64,000 nucleotides of DNA, from positions 372,001-436,000 of the forward strand of contig MU623349.1 in NCBI GenBank assembly GCA_025201765.1, read 5' to 3'. Source of the DNA: Daldinia sp. FL1419. Lineage: Eukaryota > Ascomycota > Sordariomycetes > Xylariales > Hypoxylaceae. The notes below the pieces were generated by a model, which saw only the letters and a list, made by a program, of their open reading frames with translations, was not told the origin of the DNA and made no database searches. Below are positions 43,625-54,995 of the stretch, piece after piece. Made by a program: the position numbers and the translations under genes. The stretch's first letter is position 1, and every line of letters starts with the position of its first letter.

Positions 43625-45330
43625 GTTAGGGATCTTTCCTGGGCATCGATGGCGTTGTTACTTCATGGTTCTTCACGATCTCAGATACGGAACGGGTGAT
43701 TCATAGGCTTTCTGCTAGTGCACAGAGATGCAACATTGGCAGTTCTGAGAAATAAAAAGGATATACCAGACAAACATATTGGTTTGTTCCCCGACGGCGT
43801 GACTATGATTTGCTACAGCTTATCTCGATGTATAAGCCGCTAGTAGCTCGAAATAAAGATCCTTCGAGTCTCTTAACTCTTTACAAAGCCGAGTCTCTAG
43901 GTGGATTGAAACCGCAATGTCGTTGGATGTCTACTTATTCCGAGCCTATCTAGCAATAATTCACCCCGAATTTCACTAGTTCCTTGTGGAATGACAATCC
44001 CTCTCTTGTTTTCATGACTGTTGATCGATTATCTCGGTTGGCTACCTGCATACAGTGCCTGCTTGGTAGACTCAAGGGAATAGAAACCAGAAAGCCCACG
44101 GCACAGCCTGCAGAATGACGACCTTGGAAAAGCTTCGCCGGCCATTTTACGCCGTATAGCAAAGCCATCATCATATATTAATACTCTATTTACACTACGC
44201 GAGAATATTCTTTAACGACTTGTAGAGCACACTACATTCAGCCTATATTGTCAATTTTTGGTGACGCTCATATAAGGTGAATTACACTCGGCTCCTTTTA
44301 CATTTCCCACAATTGGAACGGTGTTTGAGTTGACACTGCATAAAATCAGTATTATTGAATATAGTTAACTCAACTTTTAAGTACAAATCAAGCCTAGACT
44401 GAAGCTATGTTGCTTCGTGAGCCATTTGCTCCATTCCTACACTCGGTACAGCTTTAGAACTAAGTCTAATGCGAATGCTCACTCGATTTACAAGAGTACC
44501 TTGGAAATTACAGTATATCAACTGCCATATAATAACTTATTTACAGGAAAAAGCCTCAGCATCGAGCCTCCCTACGTACCTTCATGGACCGCGATGAATT
44601 CCTAGGCGGTATCACCACATATCCGTCCCAGCCATCCGGAGAAGTGGGACCGACAATTGTCCCAAAAGTTGTCACGAGAGGCTATTGAAGAAGACGGCAT
44701 TGCTTAACTGGCTGGACGCACAAAAATCCTGAAGGATTTCGATAAAATGTCTTGCATCTGGTTGATCCTACTTGTACGACAATGCCTGATGGTCCTACTA
44801 TCTCCGGCCTCCGGTATATAGCCCAAATGGCGGGATATATATTAATTCGATTAAATTAAATAGGACGAGCTTTTCAACCCCCATCCGGATATCGCGGTTT
44901 GTGGTTACACGGGCATACTTGTTGACCTTGGGACAGCATTCTACGTTAGGTATCATGCTTTTGTTGTGCTACCCTGTCGCTACTCGCTCCGCCGCCCTCC
45001 GACATTTTGGGTCATGGAAGTATCGTAGACTCGGTCCTTGAGGCCTATTTCAGCCCTACACGCCGCAGGAGTGAAAGGTATCCCAACTACATATGACGCT
45101 TATGGTCCTACAATAATACCAAAAGAGACAAATAACCGAGGATATATTTACAAGATCCCTTTGTACCCAGCAAATTCCCCAAGAGTAGTGTAAGGATAAC
45201 ATACTCTATTGGGCACGCTGGCCGAAAGCGAGAACACAACCATATCGAATCACGAGTCACCGTCAACGCAATTGCCGCCAGTCTACAGATCGAGGCAAGT
45301 AATAAACTGCACGAGCTCAAACACAAGATT
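43625..45330. other. Intergenic, convergent gene ends
   Basis: 1.7 kb with no gene seen. Holds the 3' UTR of S11 on the left and of the O-methyltransferase on the right. The GC-rich bit near 44990 carries no frame of note. Confidence 0.5.
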
Positions 45331-46769
45331 TCACCCCTGGATTATTGCCTCCACAATTCCATCGCCATCATCCTGCGGTGGTAACCAAATCTTCACAATA
45401 ACGAAGCCAGCATCCTCGAGTAACTTCCGCCATTGCGTCTCTGTTCTTTCCATGCCTAAATTGCCCATCATCATCGCTAGATCGTGCATGGCGTGGAAAG
45501 CCGAAGCTCCTCGGTTAGGTATAATCATCTCGTGCAGAAGAAGCCTAGAGTAACCGGGCTTCATGGCCGCCTTTACACGTTCTAGGATTTCCATACATTT
45601 ACTGTCTGGCCAGTCGTGGAGGACGTGGTGGAGGAAATACGCCCGAGCGCCTGGTGATGCGTTAGTGCCCATCTGTAGAGAAACCCTATGTCGTAGTGAC
45701 CTCAGGGGTTAGGTACTTACCTTTAACTGGCTGGTTGGTGAAGAAATCATAAGCCATAACCTCTATTGCCGGATCAAGACCCTGAACACGATCCGTCACA
45801 GACGCCAAATCCTGGAGAATCAACCGTCCCTTTTGGTTCGGATATTTTCGACGAAATGCCTCCACATCGTGTCCCTTCCCTCCTCCCACATCTACCAGCA
45901 AAGCCGACCCTTCCTCAGCGGCGGCCGCTTCCCTGATTAGCCGCTCTTCTATAGGATACCAGTCCATCCAGTAATCCCTCGCGCCCATCGTGTTTCCCAT
46001 CCAGAGATCGAAGTCGTTCAGCACGCGGGGCATAGTGCTGAAGAATTGGAACGTTGGGAGGGTTGTCTGGAAGGCGTATTGCATGAAGCCGGCCTTGGCG
46101 TCGGTTGGACAGCGGTAGCCGGTTTCCAGAAGGTATTTTGGTGCTTTTTGACCTGCGCCTACGGGGAACTCGCCGCTTTATCGGTAGCATTCCAGTTTAG
46201 TGGCGGTGAATAGGAGGGTTTGGCCTACTACTCACACGAGCCTATGTCCCGCAGCTATTCCCTCCGAAGCCATCGCTCTTGTGATAGGATTTGCTCTCCA
46301 CAGGAGCTCATCAACTTCGTCGACAAATCCAATAGAAGTCATAGCCCTCAAAACCCGAACTATTAAGCGTCTTAGTCGACCTAATTGCGTAGTCGTAGAA
46401 AGAATAGAGGGCAACAGACTTACTGACCAGTAGTTCCTCACCCCCAGACAGCGACGCCAACTCCCTGGATGCAATCGGCTTTCCATGATCCGCAATGAAC
46501 TTGAATACGCCGAGCTGTACACAGATTCGCGCCGCAATGGGTATCATCGGCTTTTCTAAGGTCAGCATAGCATATACTGCCTGTTAGATAGAACGATTTC
46601 CTACCGAGTAAGCCAAGCTCACAGCTGCGCTCGCCGGGTCTTCAAGTTGGACAGTGAGCTTCTGGCTCAGATGTAGAGTCTCTTTCCTAGCAACCCGATC
46701 GCCGCTCAAAAGCCTTGGCTTGAGGGCGTTCAGCCTGTCGAAGATAACATTGATTTGGCTGTTGTCCAT
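45331..46769 (-). CDS. SAM-dependent O-methyltransferase (COMT-like)
   Basis: Five exons on the minus strand, 46623-46769, 46424-46580, 46238-46380, 45721-46168 and 45331-45650, join in phase into 404 aa. The layout is that of plant COMT-type fungal O-methyltransferases: a helical dimerisation N-terminus (PMIPIAARICVQLGVF), then KAPKYLLETGYRCPTD and the SAM site LLVDVGGGKGHD. The catalytic histidine lies in FLHHVLHDWPD, followed by RLLLHEMIIPNRG. Such enzymes methylate phenolic or polyketide hydroxyls. Two splice choices are less sure: the first intron (donor gtgagc, 42 nt) and the third (acceptor gag before FPVGAGQKAPKY). No synthase gene is near. It is divergent from a rhodopsin-like receptor gene. 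Confidence 0.85.
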
Positions 46770-47365
46770 GTCTGCGAGATCGGCCGTGGATACACAGCAA
46801 TGCCACTCCAAGAGAAGTTCACGTAGGTATAGCCTATAATCCAAGTTGAAGAATAAGTAAATGAGAATCAGCGCCTAGCTTCTGCTCGAGACGGCGGTCT
46901 TTGTTCCAGCGGCGCGGTAGCTTTATGGTCGCACCGCAACCCAAGGGATTGAGGGGTGACGTGGAGGGTATAAGCCGCCACAATCCCTACCTGAGCTACT
47001 TACCTACCCGGGTATGTTACACACCTCGAAGCGGGTGGCTTGCAGGATCGTGAGGTGCCGTCGGATAACCAGGATACTAGCTGTAACCCATGTATGTCGC
47101 TTGCGAAGGCCATCCGATATATGCAGCCCATCATGCCCGATCGAGTCCACTTTACACCTACCGCCTGAGCCGTGGGCTGGGTGGGGAGAAGTAGGGCGTT
47201 CGATGTATGACCTCAGCGTTGTTTTTCGTCTGCTCTTAATTGCTTATTATCCGCCCTATAGGATAGATATAAGGTAAGAGTATCTAAATATTATAATAAT
47301 ACTCTTCCATACTTTAATCGTGGGGATATCTCGTAGAATCCTTTTACGTAGTCACCGCCTACCCG
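46770..47365. promoter_or_regulatory. Divergent promoter region O-methyltransferase/rhodopsin-like gene
   Basis: 596 bp shared by two genes with opposite orientation, so joint regulation is possible. No clear operator-like repeats are seen. Confidence 0.5.
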
Positions 47366-48855
47366 ATGGACCACGTCAGCCATCATACCGAGGGAAACCT
47401 TGGGCCTGCTTTGCTCGCCGTCGCATGGCTTGTTGCTAGCATATCGATATTAGTCGTCGCATTGAGGTTCTATGTCCGAATAGGTATCACGCGGAGGTTC
47501 GGCGTAGACGACGGCCTAATTATCTTAACTCTAGTGCGTTGTTATTCCATTTTTGTGAAGTCAAACATCTCATAGCTTACAGAGTATCGAATATTAGCTG
47601 TGCCTGGTAGGGAATGCTGGTTTCCTTACAGTGGCGGTCTCTTGGGGGTTGGGAAAGCATAACGACGCTCTCACGTCCGATATTGAGCGGGTGCATTCTA
47701 TAAAGTGGATGTATATATGCGAATTCTTTGCTATCTTTGGACCACTATTCGGACGCATTTCGTTCGCCTTACTTTTGTCAAGCATCATTCCACCATCTAG
47801 GCCAACACGAATATTCTTATGGGCCCTGATCGGCATCCATACTGTGACTGACGTCGCAACGATCATTATCTGCCTTGCGCAATGTCAACCATTCTCTGGA
47901 TACTGGGACAAATCTATTGTATCCTATTGCTGGCCAGTAACCATACAGCAATCTATGGCTTATATCCAGGGCTGTAAGTGAGAATTTCAGGAAGCTCTAA
48001 GGATATGAGTGTCTAATTAGCGACAGCCTTGGGCTCGGCGGTGGACTTGGCTCTAGCTATATTACCTTGCAGTCTTTTCTGGAATTTGAATATGCATTGG
48101 AAGCAGAAGGCATACCTGAGTACAGTAATGGGATTCGGAGTCTTGTGAGTTATATATAACTAACGCGCGTTTAACGTTGAAGAGATAGTTTGTTAACCAC
48201 GATGTCCCAGTGCCATGGCTGCTTCCATTGCCAAGACGATCGAGCTCTCAACCCTCTCAAAGCCGGATGCCAGCTGTACGTACGGAATTATTGCTTCCAG
48301 ACATCAGTTAAATGCTAATGATCCGTGCTACGCAAGATCATACGGCAAAACTCGCAATATGCTGGACGTATGTGAACATTGCCCCCTACTGCCCTTTCAA
48401 GTATATTTACGTATGCTGATGACTTAATTCTCAGCCTCGAATGTCAACTTGTACTTCTCTCGGCTTCAATCCCAGTTGTCAGGCCGCTATTCAAAACACC
48501 AAGACCCTTCAGCCGAAGCCGAAGTGACAATGCTAAAAATCCCAACAACATGAACACGTTCATGATGTGGAAACTCGCCCATTCAAGTAAATCCCGGAAG
48601 AGTCACGGGTCTTTTGAACCACTCCAAGAACCTACAGTGCCCAGCATGCCGCCCAGGATAACTAGCAGCGGCGAGGAGCCAAAGTTATTTCAACCTGACG
48701 AGTGCCATATGACACCTGTGGGCAGGAATACTCTTCATGACGGCCAAAGTGGCATAAGGAAAGACATAGAAGTATCGATTTCGTACGATTCAGGTTCGCA
48801 GCAAGCATTTCCCCAATGCTACACACCTGAGCAAGCGTGGAGTAGTAGAATGTGA
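47366..48855 (+). CDS. Fungal rhodopsin-domain (Pth11-like) integral membrane protein
   Basis: Six exons, 47366-47533, 47598-47973, 48021-48144, 48211-48275, 48337-48367 and 48435-48855, join in phase into 394 aa. Exon 3 could start at 48027 instead. Seven membrane segments can be seen: LLAVAWLVASISILVVALRF, the stretch after GVDDGLIILTL, IKWMYICEFFAIFGPLFGRI, IFLWALIGIHTVTDVATIII, SAVDLALAILPCSLFW, GVFAMAASIAKTIEL, and CQLVLLSASIPVVRPLF. This is the pattern of the large fungal rhodopsin-domain family that includes Pth11-type putative receptors. The 110-residue C-terminal tail is cytosolic and polar. A 31-nt micro-exon (48337-48367) is required for the fold. Ligand unknown. Confidence 0.85.
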
Positions 48856-49321
48856 AGTTTAGAATTGATATATGGCTCTTACGATTTACGACAACTAGAA
48901 CGGGCTGGCGGGAGCCTGGAGGTCTGTTGAGTTTATAAGACGGGGGGGTTGATATAATTTACAGTAGAAAGAGGCGAGACACTAGGACATTAAACTATAA
49001 AGTAATTATTTAATCTCATCCCATGATACGAAGCCGAATGAGCTTGATTATTTATATATATAAATTATTGAATCGATATCACGACAATACATACATGTTC
49101 GTAAAGAAGTTGAAGAAGCTTACGAGAGAAGAAAAGGAGGAGCTTACATGAGGGTCGTACTTCGATATCCGATAAGATCAGCTTAAATGCATATCTTCAA
49201 CCGATAACGATAGCGATAACGAATTTTGGCATTACGCACCTTTCGAAGCTTCTTCGCAAAGAGCTTCTTCTATGGAGTTAACCAACAATTAGGTATCTTC
49301 CTCTATACCTCGTGATCTGCC
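48856..49321. other. Intergenic
   Basis: No gene seen; AT-rich with cgataacgatagcgataacg repeats near 49202-49222 just upstream of the Emi1-like gene. Confidence 0.5.
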
Positions 49322-50365
49322 ATGGGCTGGTGGGATAGTCTCTGGGCGTCGGGCTCAAACGATGACCCGCTGCGAAAGCTCGACCCGAAGCTCCGCGAAT
49401 TCCTCGAGCGAGAATCACCCGTGAAGTACAGCGCCGCGCAAGCGACGCATCCCCGCGCGAAGGAGGAGCAAGCGGCAGCAGAAGCAGCAGCGGCACGAGA
49501 GGCGGAAGAGCAGCGGAAGAAGGAATCAGGCGTTCCGAAGGAGAGTCAATTCCAAGATGGCCGGTATGCGCATTTGTGGAAGACGTATAGGCCGTTAGCC
49601 GAGATCGAGGCCGAAACCAAGAGCGACCACGAGAAGTTGATGGATGTGTTGGAGGGCTACAAGGAACGCAAGAGCCAGATCGGCAAGGCGGCGCTGGAGA
49701 ACTGCGCACTCGAGCAGGTCGATTGGAGGCAATGCATGTCTAATCCGACGATGTCCGAGCGCATGACCATGTGTCGTGATCAAGTCAGGAAGTTTGAAAA
49801 GTGCTATATGACACAAACTGTGGGTTAACTCTTGCGCTATCCGCTACACTACTTTCCTTTCGATATTATAGACGGGCCGAGCTAATCGCAACTCTGCATT
49901 TCCCATAAATAGCGACTCCTTAAAGCCCTCGGTTACCTATCCACCCTCGACCGCTCCCCCGAAGACGAAGAAGAGATCCAAATGCACGCCGACACGCTAT
50001 ACCACCGCATGCTGTCGCAGGAGGCAGAAATCACAGCTGCAAGGGAGGAAGGTCGTCCGATCCCTCGGTTCCCACCATTAATACCGAGACTAGACCAGCA
50101 GCAACAAACACAGCAACCGGCGGAAGAGCTAACGTTAGACCAACAAGAGACTCTACGGGCGCGCTTGAAGAAAGTGCCCGAGGAAGACCGGGCTGCAGAA
50201 GAAGAGGCCGTCAGGGCGGAATTCCGCGCAAAGGCCGAGGTCGCATCGCGGGTGCAGGATCTCTGGAAGAAGCAGGAACAGGATAGACAGGCGCGAAAAG
50301 CGAGAGGTGAAGAGACTTTGTGGGATAAGGTTACTGGGACTTTCCGCAGTGATGGCGGGAAATGA
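49322..50365 (+). CDS. Twin-CX9C protein, Emi1-like
   Basis: Two exons, 49322-49819 and 49913-50365, with donor gtgggt, give 316 aa. The start MGWWDSLWASGSNDDPLRKLD and KLREFLERESPVKY match the fungal early-meiotic-induction (Emi1, DUF3128) type. A twin-CX9C motif is exact: C128 and C138 (CALEQVDWRQC), then C151 and C161 (CRDQVRKFEKC). Proteins with this motif are usually imported into the mitochondrial intermembrane space by the Mia40 pathway. After the motif, RLLKALGYLS is followed by a long charged helical tail rich in E, Q, R and K. In yeast, EMI1 is needed for early meiotic gene induction and respiration; the same role here is inference. Confidence 0.8.
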
Positions 50366-50669
50366 GATTTATACCTAACTTATACCACGATATGAAGTTC
50401 ACGACGTACTGAAGTGATTGTATGTATGATATTAATTATACGTAGTTAGTTCTCGCCCATAGGTCATAGTCGAACGAGGCACGATTGTATTATGCTTGTA
50501 CTGATTGCATTGATCACCCCCGTTTACATGCAGCCGACCGAGACAATGGGACTCGAGATCACGTCTTGAAGTTCCCAAATTTGTGGTGGTAAATTTGAAA
50601 ATAAGAAAGAAAAAGAAAAGACTACTTTAATAAATGTTGGAATAGTTATGTAAAAAGGTGCAAAATGAA
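50366..50669. other. Intergenic
   Basis: Nothing recognised; separates the Emi1-like gene from tRNA-Gln. Confidence 0.5.
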
Positions 50670-50741
50670 AGGTCTCCCTGGGAATCGAACCCAGATTGGC
50701 GGAATCAGAATCCGCAGTGCTAGCCATTACACCAGGAAACC
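50670..50741 (-). tRNA. tRNA-Gln (anticodon CTG)
   Basis: Minus strand, no intron. Acceptor GGTTTCC/GGAGACC with one G-T pair, D arm around GTAATGGCTAGCAC, anticodon stem GCGGA/TCCGC with loop TTCTGAT giving CTG, T arm CTGGG-TTCGATT-CCCAG. The discriminator is T at 50670. It reads CAG codons. Confidence 0.95.
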
Positions 50742-51108
50742 ATTAGATGACTGTGATTGGTGGGTGTACCAATTGTTGAAGTCAAGTGCTCCTAAGTTGG
50801 TTTATATTCCCGCGTACTGTTCGGCAAAACTCTTAATCGTTGTGACGTCTTGGCACCAAACAATCACTTAAGGTTAGTTAGTCTGATGGGTCCAAGAGCA
50901 ACACCAAATCTTATACCGTAGTTAGACCATACTAATAAGTAAGAACTTACGAATTTAGAAATAACTACCAGTTATAGAATATTAAGTAGGAGAAACCCTT
51001 GGTTAAATATCACCGCACATATATATATATATATATTCCTGACTTATGTCTTGAATTTATGGACATTCCTGGTATATTACGGATCCGTACGGCTAGGCGA
51101 ATATAAAA
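50742..51108. other. Intergenic
   Basis: No gene; an AT dinucleotide run lies at about 51018-51036. Confidence 0.5.
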
Positions 51109-52518
51109 CTAACCCACGACGCTCTCAATATACTCCATCACCCCATTCCCCTGCTTCAAGTCCTCGTAGCTTTCCAGCGTCAGCGCCGCCTCGATCTCAT
51201 GGATATCCGGCATCGGCATCCTATCGTAGCCCACCGGCCCGTCGGAAATCGAATGCGGGATAAACCACGACCCGTTCGTCGTGATCGGCGTCTTGTCCTC
51301 CCGTATCCCCATCCCGCCTACTTCCCCGTCGATGAACCATAACCCCAAGACCGGGTAAAACGAAGTATCTCTGTCGTCCTTGAACTCGGGCAGCAGGGCA
51401 AGCTCCTGGACGATGTACCCCTCTTTCCCATAGTACCCCGTCGTCGCGTCCTGAATCACGCGCCCGTCTTCCTGGAGCAAAACATCCGCGCCTTCGCGGG
51501 CGAAAATCGGTTTCCTCGCGAACCGGGTCAGCGAGTCCGGCTTTTCGGCCTCGAAGTACGTCGGCAGCAGCCACTTCGACCTCGGGTCGTCTTTGAACAG
51601 GTCCCAGAGGATCGCGAACAGCGCCTTGTTGCTCCAGAGCATCTTGTACGGTGGCTCGATCCAGATCGTGCCCCCGACGTACTCGCCTTCCGCGCTGCGC
51701 TGCCCGACCCGCTCCATGTCCCGGAAGCAGGCTTCGGCGAAGTCTTCCTCGGCCATGTATTCCCACGGGTACAGCTTGAAGATCACGTCGATGTGTTGCC
51801 CTTCTTGGTCGAAGAACCGGCCGTCGGGTGACATGGCGATTTGCTCCATGAAGAGTGATTTGGTGGGCCATCCCGCCTGTTGACAAGTGTCCATTAGTAA
51901 GGTCGTGTTCATGGCGTCTTCTCCCGTCTGTTCTCCATGTCCGATGGCAAAGTGAACGGCGGGGCGATGGCCTAGCTCTTTCTCGATCAGAAGGAGATTC
52001 CTCTTCCAGGTTTCGATGAGCTTTTCAGTAATAGAGTTGAGTTGGTCGTTTCCATGACCTGTCTGCTCAAGCCAGAACCATTGGATTGACGCAGCCTCTA
52101 CAACTGATGTGGGTGTATCCGCATTAAATTCGTAGAATTTGGGCACTCGTAGTCTCGGGTCGGGATGGTCCAGGCCGCCGAAGCATATGTCAAAACGACC
52201 GTAGACGCTTCCCCAGGCCGGTTCCCGACTCCATGATTCCGTGATCTGTTTAAGTGCGAATGCAGGAATCGCCATTTTGCTTGTGATCATCTCCGGGTTT
52301 TCCACGAGGATATCAGCGGCTTCGCAGCACATGGCGAAGACATCTTGCCCGGCTTTCTCAAGCAGCCCGATCTCTTCGCTACTGAAAGAATAGTATCTGT
52401 TATCCGGCCAGTAGGGTTCCGAGTTATCTCCAGGCGCGGGATTTTTGCAGTAGACTAGACCTTGGCTCTGGACGAGCCGAGTTGCATTAGGTCGCTTTTC
52501 CACTTGAATACGGCGCAT
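51109..52518 (-). CDS. Glutathionylspermidine synthase-like protein (GSP_synth fold)
   Basis: A single exon of 469 aa from ATG 52518. It matches the glutathionylspermidine synthase pre-ATP-grasp/ATP-grasp family: FYEFNADTPTSVVEAASIQW, IDVIFKLYPWEYMAEEDF, IWIEPPYKMLWSNKALFAIL, PTYFEAEKPDSL, RKPIFAREGADVLL, YIVQELALLPEF, and the end GSWFIPHSISDG. In bacteria and trypanosomatids the domain ligates glutathione to spermidine; bacterial YgiC/YjfC-type relatives are peptide-amine ligases of unclear substrate, and the fungal proteins resemble these in lacking an amidase domain. In-frame ATGs also occur upstream at 52641 and 52824. The 52641 start would add a basic, acid-poor leader like a mitochondrial signal. 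52518 gives the usual start MRRIQVEKRP. Confidence 0.87.
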   Translation of the reverse strand: MRRIQVEKRPNATRLVQSQGLVYCKNPAPGDNSEPYWPDNRYYSFSSEEIGLLEKAGQDVFAMCCEAADILVENPEMITSKMAIPAFALKQITESWSREPAWGSVYGRFDICFGGLDHPDPRLRVPKFYEFNADTPTSVVEAASIQWFWLEQTGHGNDQLNSITEKLIETWKRNLLLIEKELGHRPAVHFAIGHGEQTGEDAMNTTLLMDTCQQAGWPTKSLFMEQIAMSPDGRFFDQEGQHIDVIFKLYPWEYMAEEDFAEACFRDMERVGQRSAEGEYVGGTIWIEPPYKMLWSNKALFAILWDLFKDDPRSKWLLPTYFEAEKPDSLTRFARKPIFAREGADVLLQEDGRVIQDATTGYYGKEGYIVQELALLPEFKDDRDTSFYPVLGLWFIDGEVGGMGIREDKTPITTNGSWFIPHSISDGPVGYDRMPMPDIHEIEAALTLESYEDLKQGNGVMEYIESVVG

Positions 52519-53299
52519 GTTGACTGTTTGTGGTACCGACGTCTTTATGGCATCAAACGTGTTAGATGATCTGCCCGAGCGAATCGCGGAAGACAATTGA
52601 TTTATGTAGTTATTTGCCAGGATTTGTCTGCAGTTATACATATGTATATAACTAAACGGGGAACACACGTTTACCGAAGCAAACAATAAGGGACCATGCC
52701 CTATCCTGAAAACCCTTCGAGCATGTCTTGGCTTTTGGGCCTTCACGTAATATACCGAGACAGCTAGGATCGAAGGAGCTGACGAATGACAAATGCGGAA
52801 TAGTGAAGACCGAGGCCATCTCATATAGTGTCAGCAAACTTCCGAATTATGTGTATAGTCGCGATGATCTTATGGAGAGAACTTAGAAGAGGGCATCGTG
52901 GGATACGGCGTGGTGGATGGTGTCCGTTTCTTAATATCCATGCGTCACCGAGTCCCACGGATTCGAGCTAACAGCTTCACAACCAACAGTAGTCCAGCAC
53001 TTCCCCTGTGACCCAAACAAACAGTGACTTGGCATTAGCAATTAGTGAAAAGAGCACTGTGACTTAGAATAATTTCATCCACACTTCGGTCAACAAGTTA
53101 CGATATTTTCCCTAAAGCACCGGCCATTACACCACTACGAGCAAATATATAAATCGGGTCTTCCTCAGTCGACTTGAGATGGAAATATAAACACGCATCT
53201 CTGAGACCTCTATCTCAAGACCTGATCTTGGAGTTCTTTCGTCACTGAACTTGTATTCGCCATCTACCGTGCAAACACAAACCTAATCGTTGCATCACC
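52519..53299. promoter_or_regulatory. Divergent promoter region
   Basis: Between the minus-strand ligase-like gene and the plus-strand secreted protein gene. Long open frame continues upstream of 52518 but has no family similarity there. Confidence 0.45.
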
Positions 53300-53593
53300 A
53301 TGAAGCGACAGCACATCGCCCTCCCGACCCTGCAGCTTACCGCAGCGGCCTTCTTCGCAGCCGGCGTCCAAGCCGAGACCTACTGCGTGGACGAAGCTTC
53401 CAAGGTCGTTGCGGAAGCCGAGTGCAACACCGACACCGCTGACGCCGCCGGCCGATTCTTCCTTCACCAGGGTCCTCCCGGTCTAGCCCTCGGCGAGTTG
53501 ATCCCTCCTCCCGCCGATCCCGGCCACGTCTCCGGTGGTTTCGGTCGTCGTGAATGCCCGATTTTTGACCCCCTGTGCAGCAAAGGCGGTTAA
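53300..53593 (+). CDS. Small secreted cysteine-containing protein
   Basis: A single exon of 97 aa. The N-terminus MKRQHIALPTLQLTAAAFFA followed by AGVQA is a clear signal peptide with cleavage expected after residue 25. The mature chain of 72 residues has four cysteines (C29, C42, C86, C93), enough for two disulfides, and a Gly/Pro-rich middle (HQGPPGLALGELIPPP). The end FGRRECPIFDPLCSKGG is compact. Size and features fit the broad class of small secreted proteins of fungi; I do not recognise a named family. Codon use is strongly C-ending, which suggests high expression. A role at the cell surface or towards other organisms is inference. Confidence 0.75.
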   Translation: MKRQHIALPTLQLTAAAFFAAGVQAETYCVDEASKVVAEAECNTDTADAAGRFFLHQGPPGLALGELIPPPADPGHVSGGFGRRECPIFDPLCSKGG

Positions 53594-54995
53594 ATAGGTA
53601 CTTACCTATATCGCCTGTTAGGTGTGTACGTGTATAGTCCTTGTTTTGGCCCTGGCGATACGCGGCATGTTAACTTATATTCTTTAGCCGCCGTCGACGC
53701 AAATTCGCATACGCGCGATTCAGGTTGGGGGTATAAGTAAGGCGATACTCGACGTCCGATAGGGGAAATGAGTAGGGTGTGTATTTAGGAGCTGACCCTG
53801 CAAGGCTGAGGGGAGGCGAAGGGATCTGCGAACATGGATACCTTTACCAGTATCTCGGGATCCTCAACTCGGTTTGATTCCTTTACAACAGGACAGATAT
53901 AATATATACTCTTGTAACTCGCATTACGATATATTTGGTCTTTGTCAATACTAGTATCTGTATATTATCGTGGTTAACACGTTAGATGTCTTCCATACCA
54001 CCATACCACCATACCACGCGCTACTTTTTATAGGCCACCGCTAAAATGTACGTACATTCTATACACATGCGACATGTTATGTCACCTGGGTTAGGGTCCC
54101 TGAGTATGCATGATGAATGATGAAAGGATGGCGAAATCAGGGTCCTATTTGATGCCAGTTGTTTCGATACCGCCGCCAAGAGCCAAGAGCCAAGAGATCG
54201 CCAAGGCATAAGGCGAATGCTTAATTCGACTGACCAACGCCGGGACCAAAGTAGATCAATCCTTTTTAGCTTACTTTAACCGCCATTTTATAATCCCCAG
54301 TATCCTTCAACTAAATTCTAACGGCTCGAACCGATTCGCGGTACGACGACATGGAATACTCAACGTCATCGCGGTCTCTAACAGCGGCGCGAAGCTTCTT
54401 AAAGGGCTAACTACCTAGTTTAGAATTGTGGAAATGATGCCGCTTGGATTTCGACGTCATCGTCACCTTTATTCTCTTACGTTTAATTCAGGTTATTATT
54501 AGCATCATTAGAAGCCATTCCATTTCAACACCGCTCAATTGGCCATTAAGATCGCCAAAGATTATCGGGCGTTAGCCTCGGCATTAGTATTGTGGACATA
54601 GGGATAATTGTGAGTCAAATAAAACACAATTCCTTGATGATCAAGCCTGGCGCGTTAGTTGAAAGAAGAAATTCGTTGGATTCATTGGGAATATTTCTAT
54701 TTATGAAAGGACGCCGCGATACTAAAAGCAAGAGTTCGCCTGTTTACTACCATCATCACTAGGAAACCCATATTTTTTCTCTCGATTCTGAATGTCGTGA
54801 TATCGCCAGGAGCCTGGATATTTGCGCTGACTCATCCGTGCATGAGTATGTCTATAGGCGGAGTACGAATGCGAAAATTCCGTGAAACGTGTCAATTCGT
54901 TATCGTGTTCGGTTTACTGCGTCATGGGGTCTTCTAATGCGATTACTCAAGTAGGAGAGCCGTGGTAGCGAGCGCGTCGGCAGTTGACTAGCCGT
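53594..54995. other. Intergenic
   Basis: No gene seen. A cataccac repeat lies at 53996-54017 and agccaag repeats at 54176-54195. Confidence 0.5.

Noticed and set aside
46580..46603. 24-nt intron in the O-methyltransferase gene
   Set aside because: Too short for splicing; the upstream donor gtgagc at 46617-46622 gives a 42-nt intron in the same frame.
51221..51886. 221-codon Arg-rich frame on the minus strand within the glutathionylspermidine-synthase-like gene
   Set aside because: Out-of-frame shadow of a GC-rich coding stretch.
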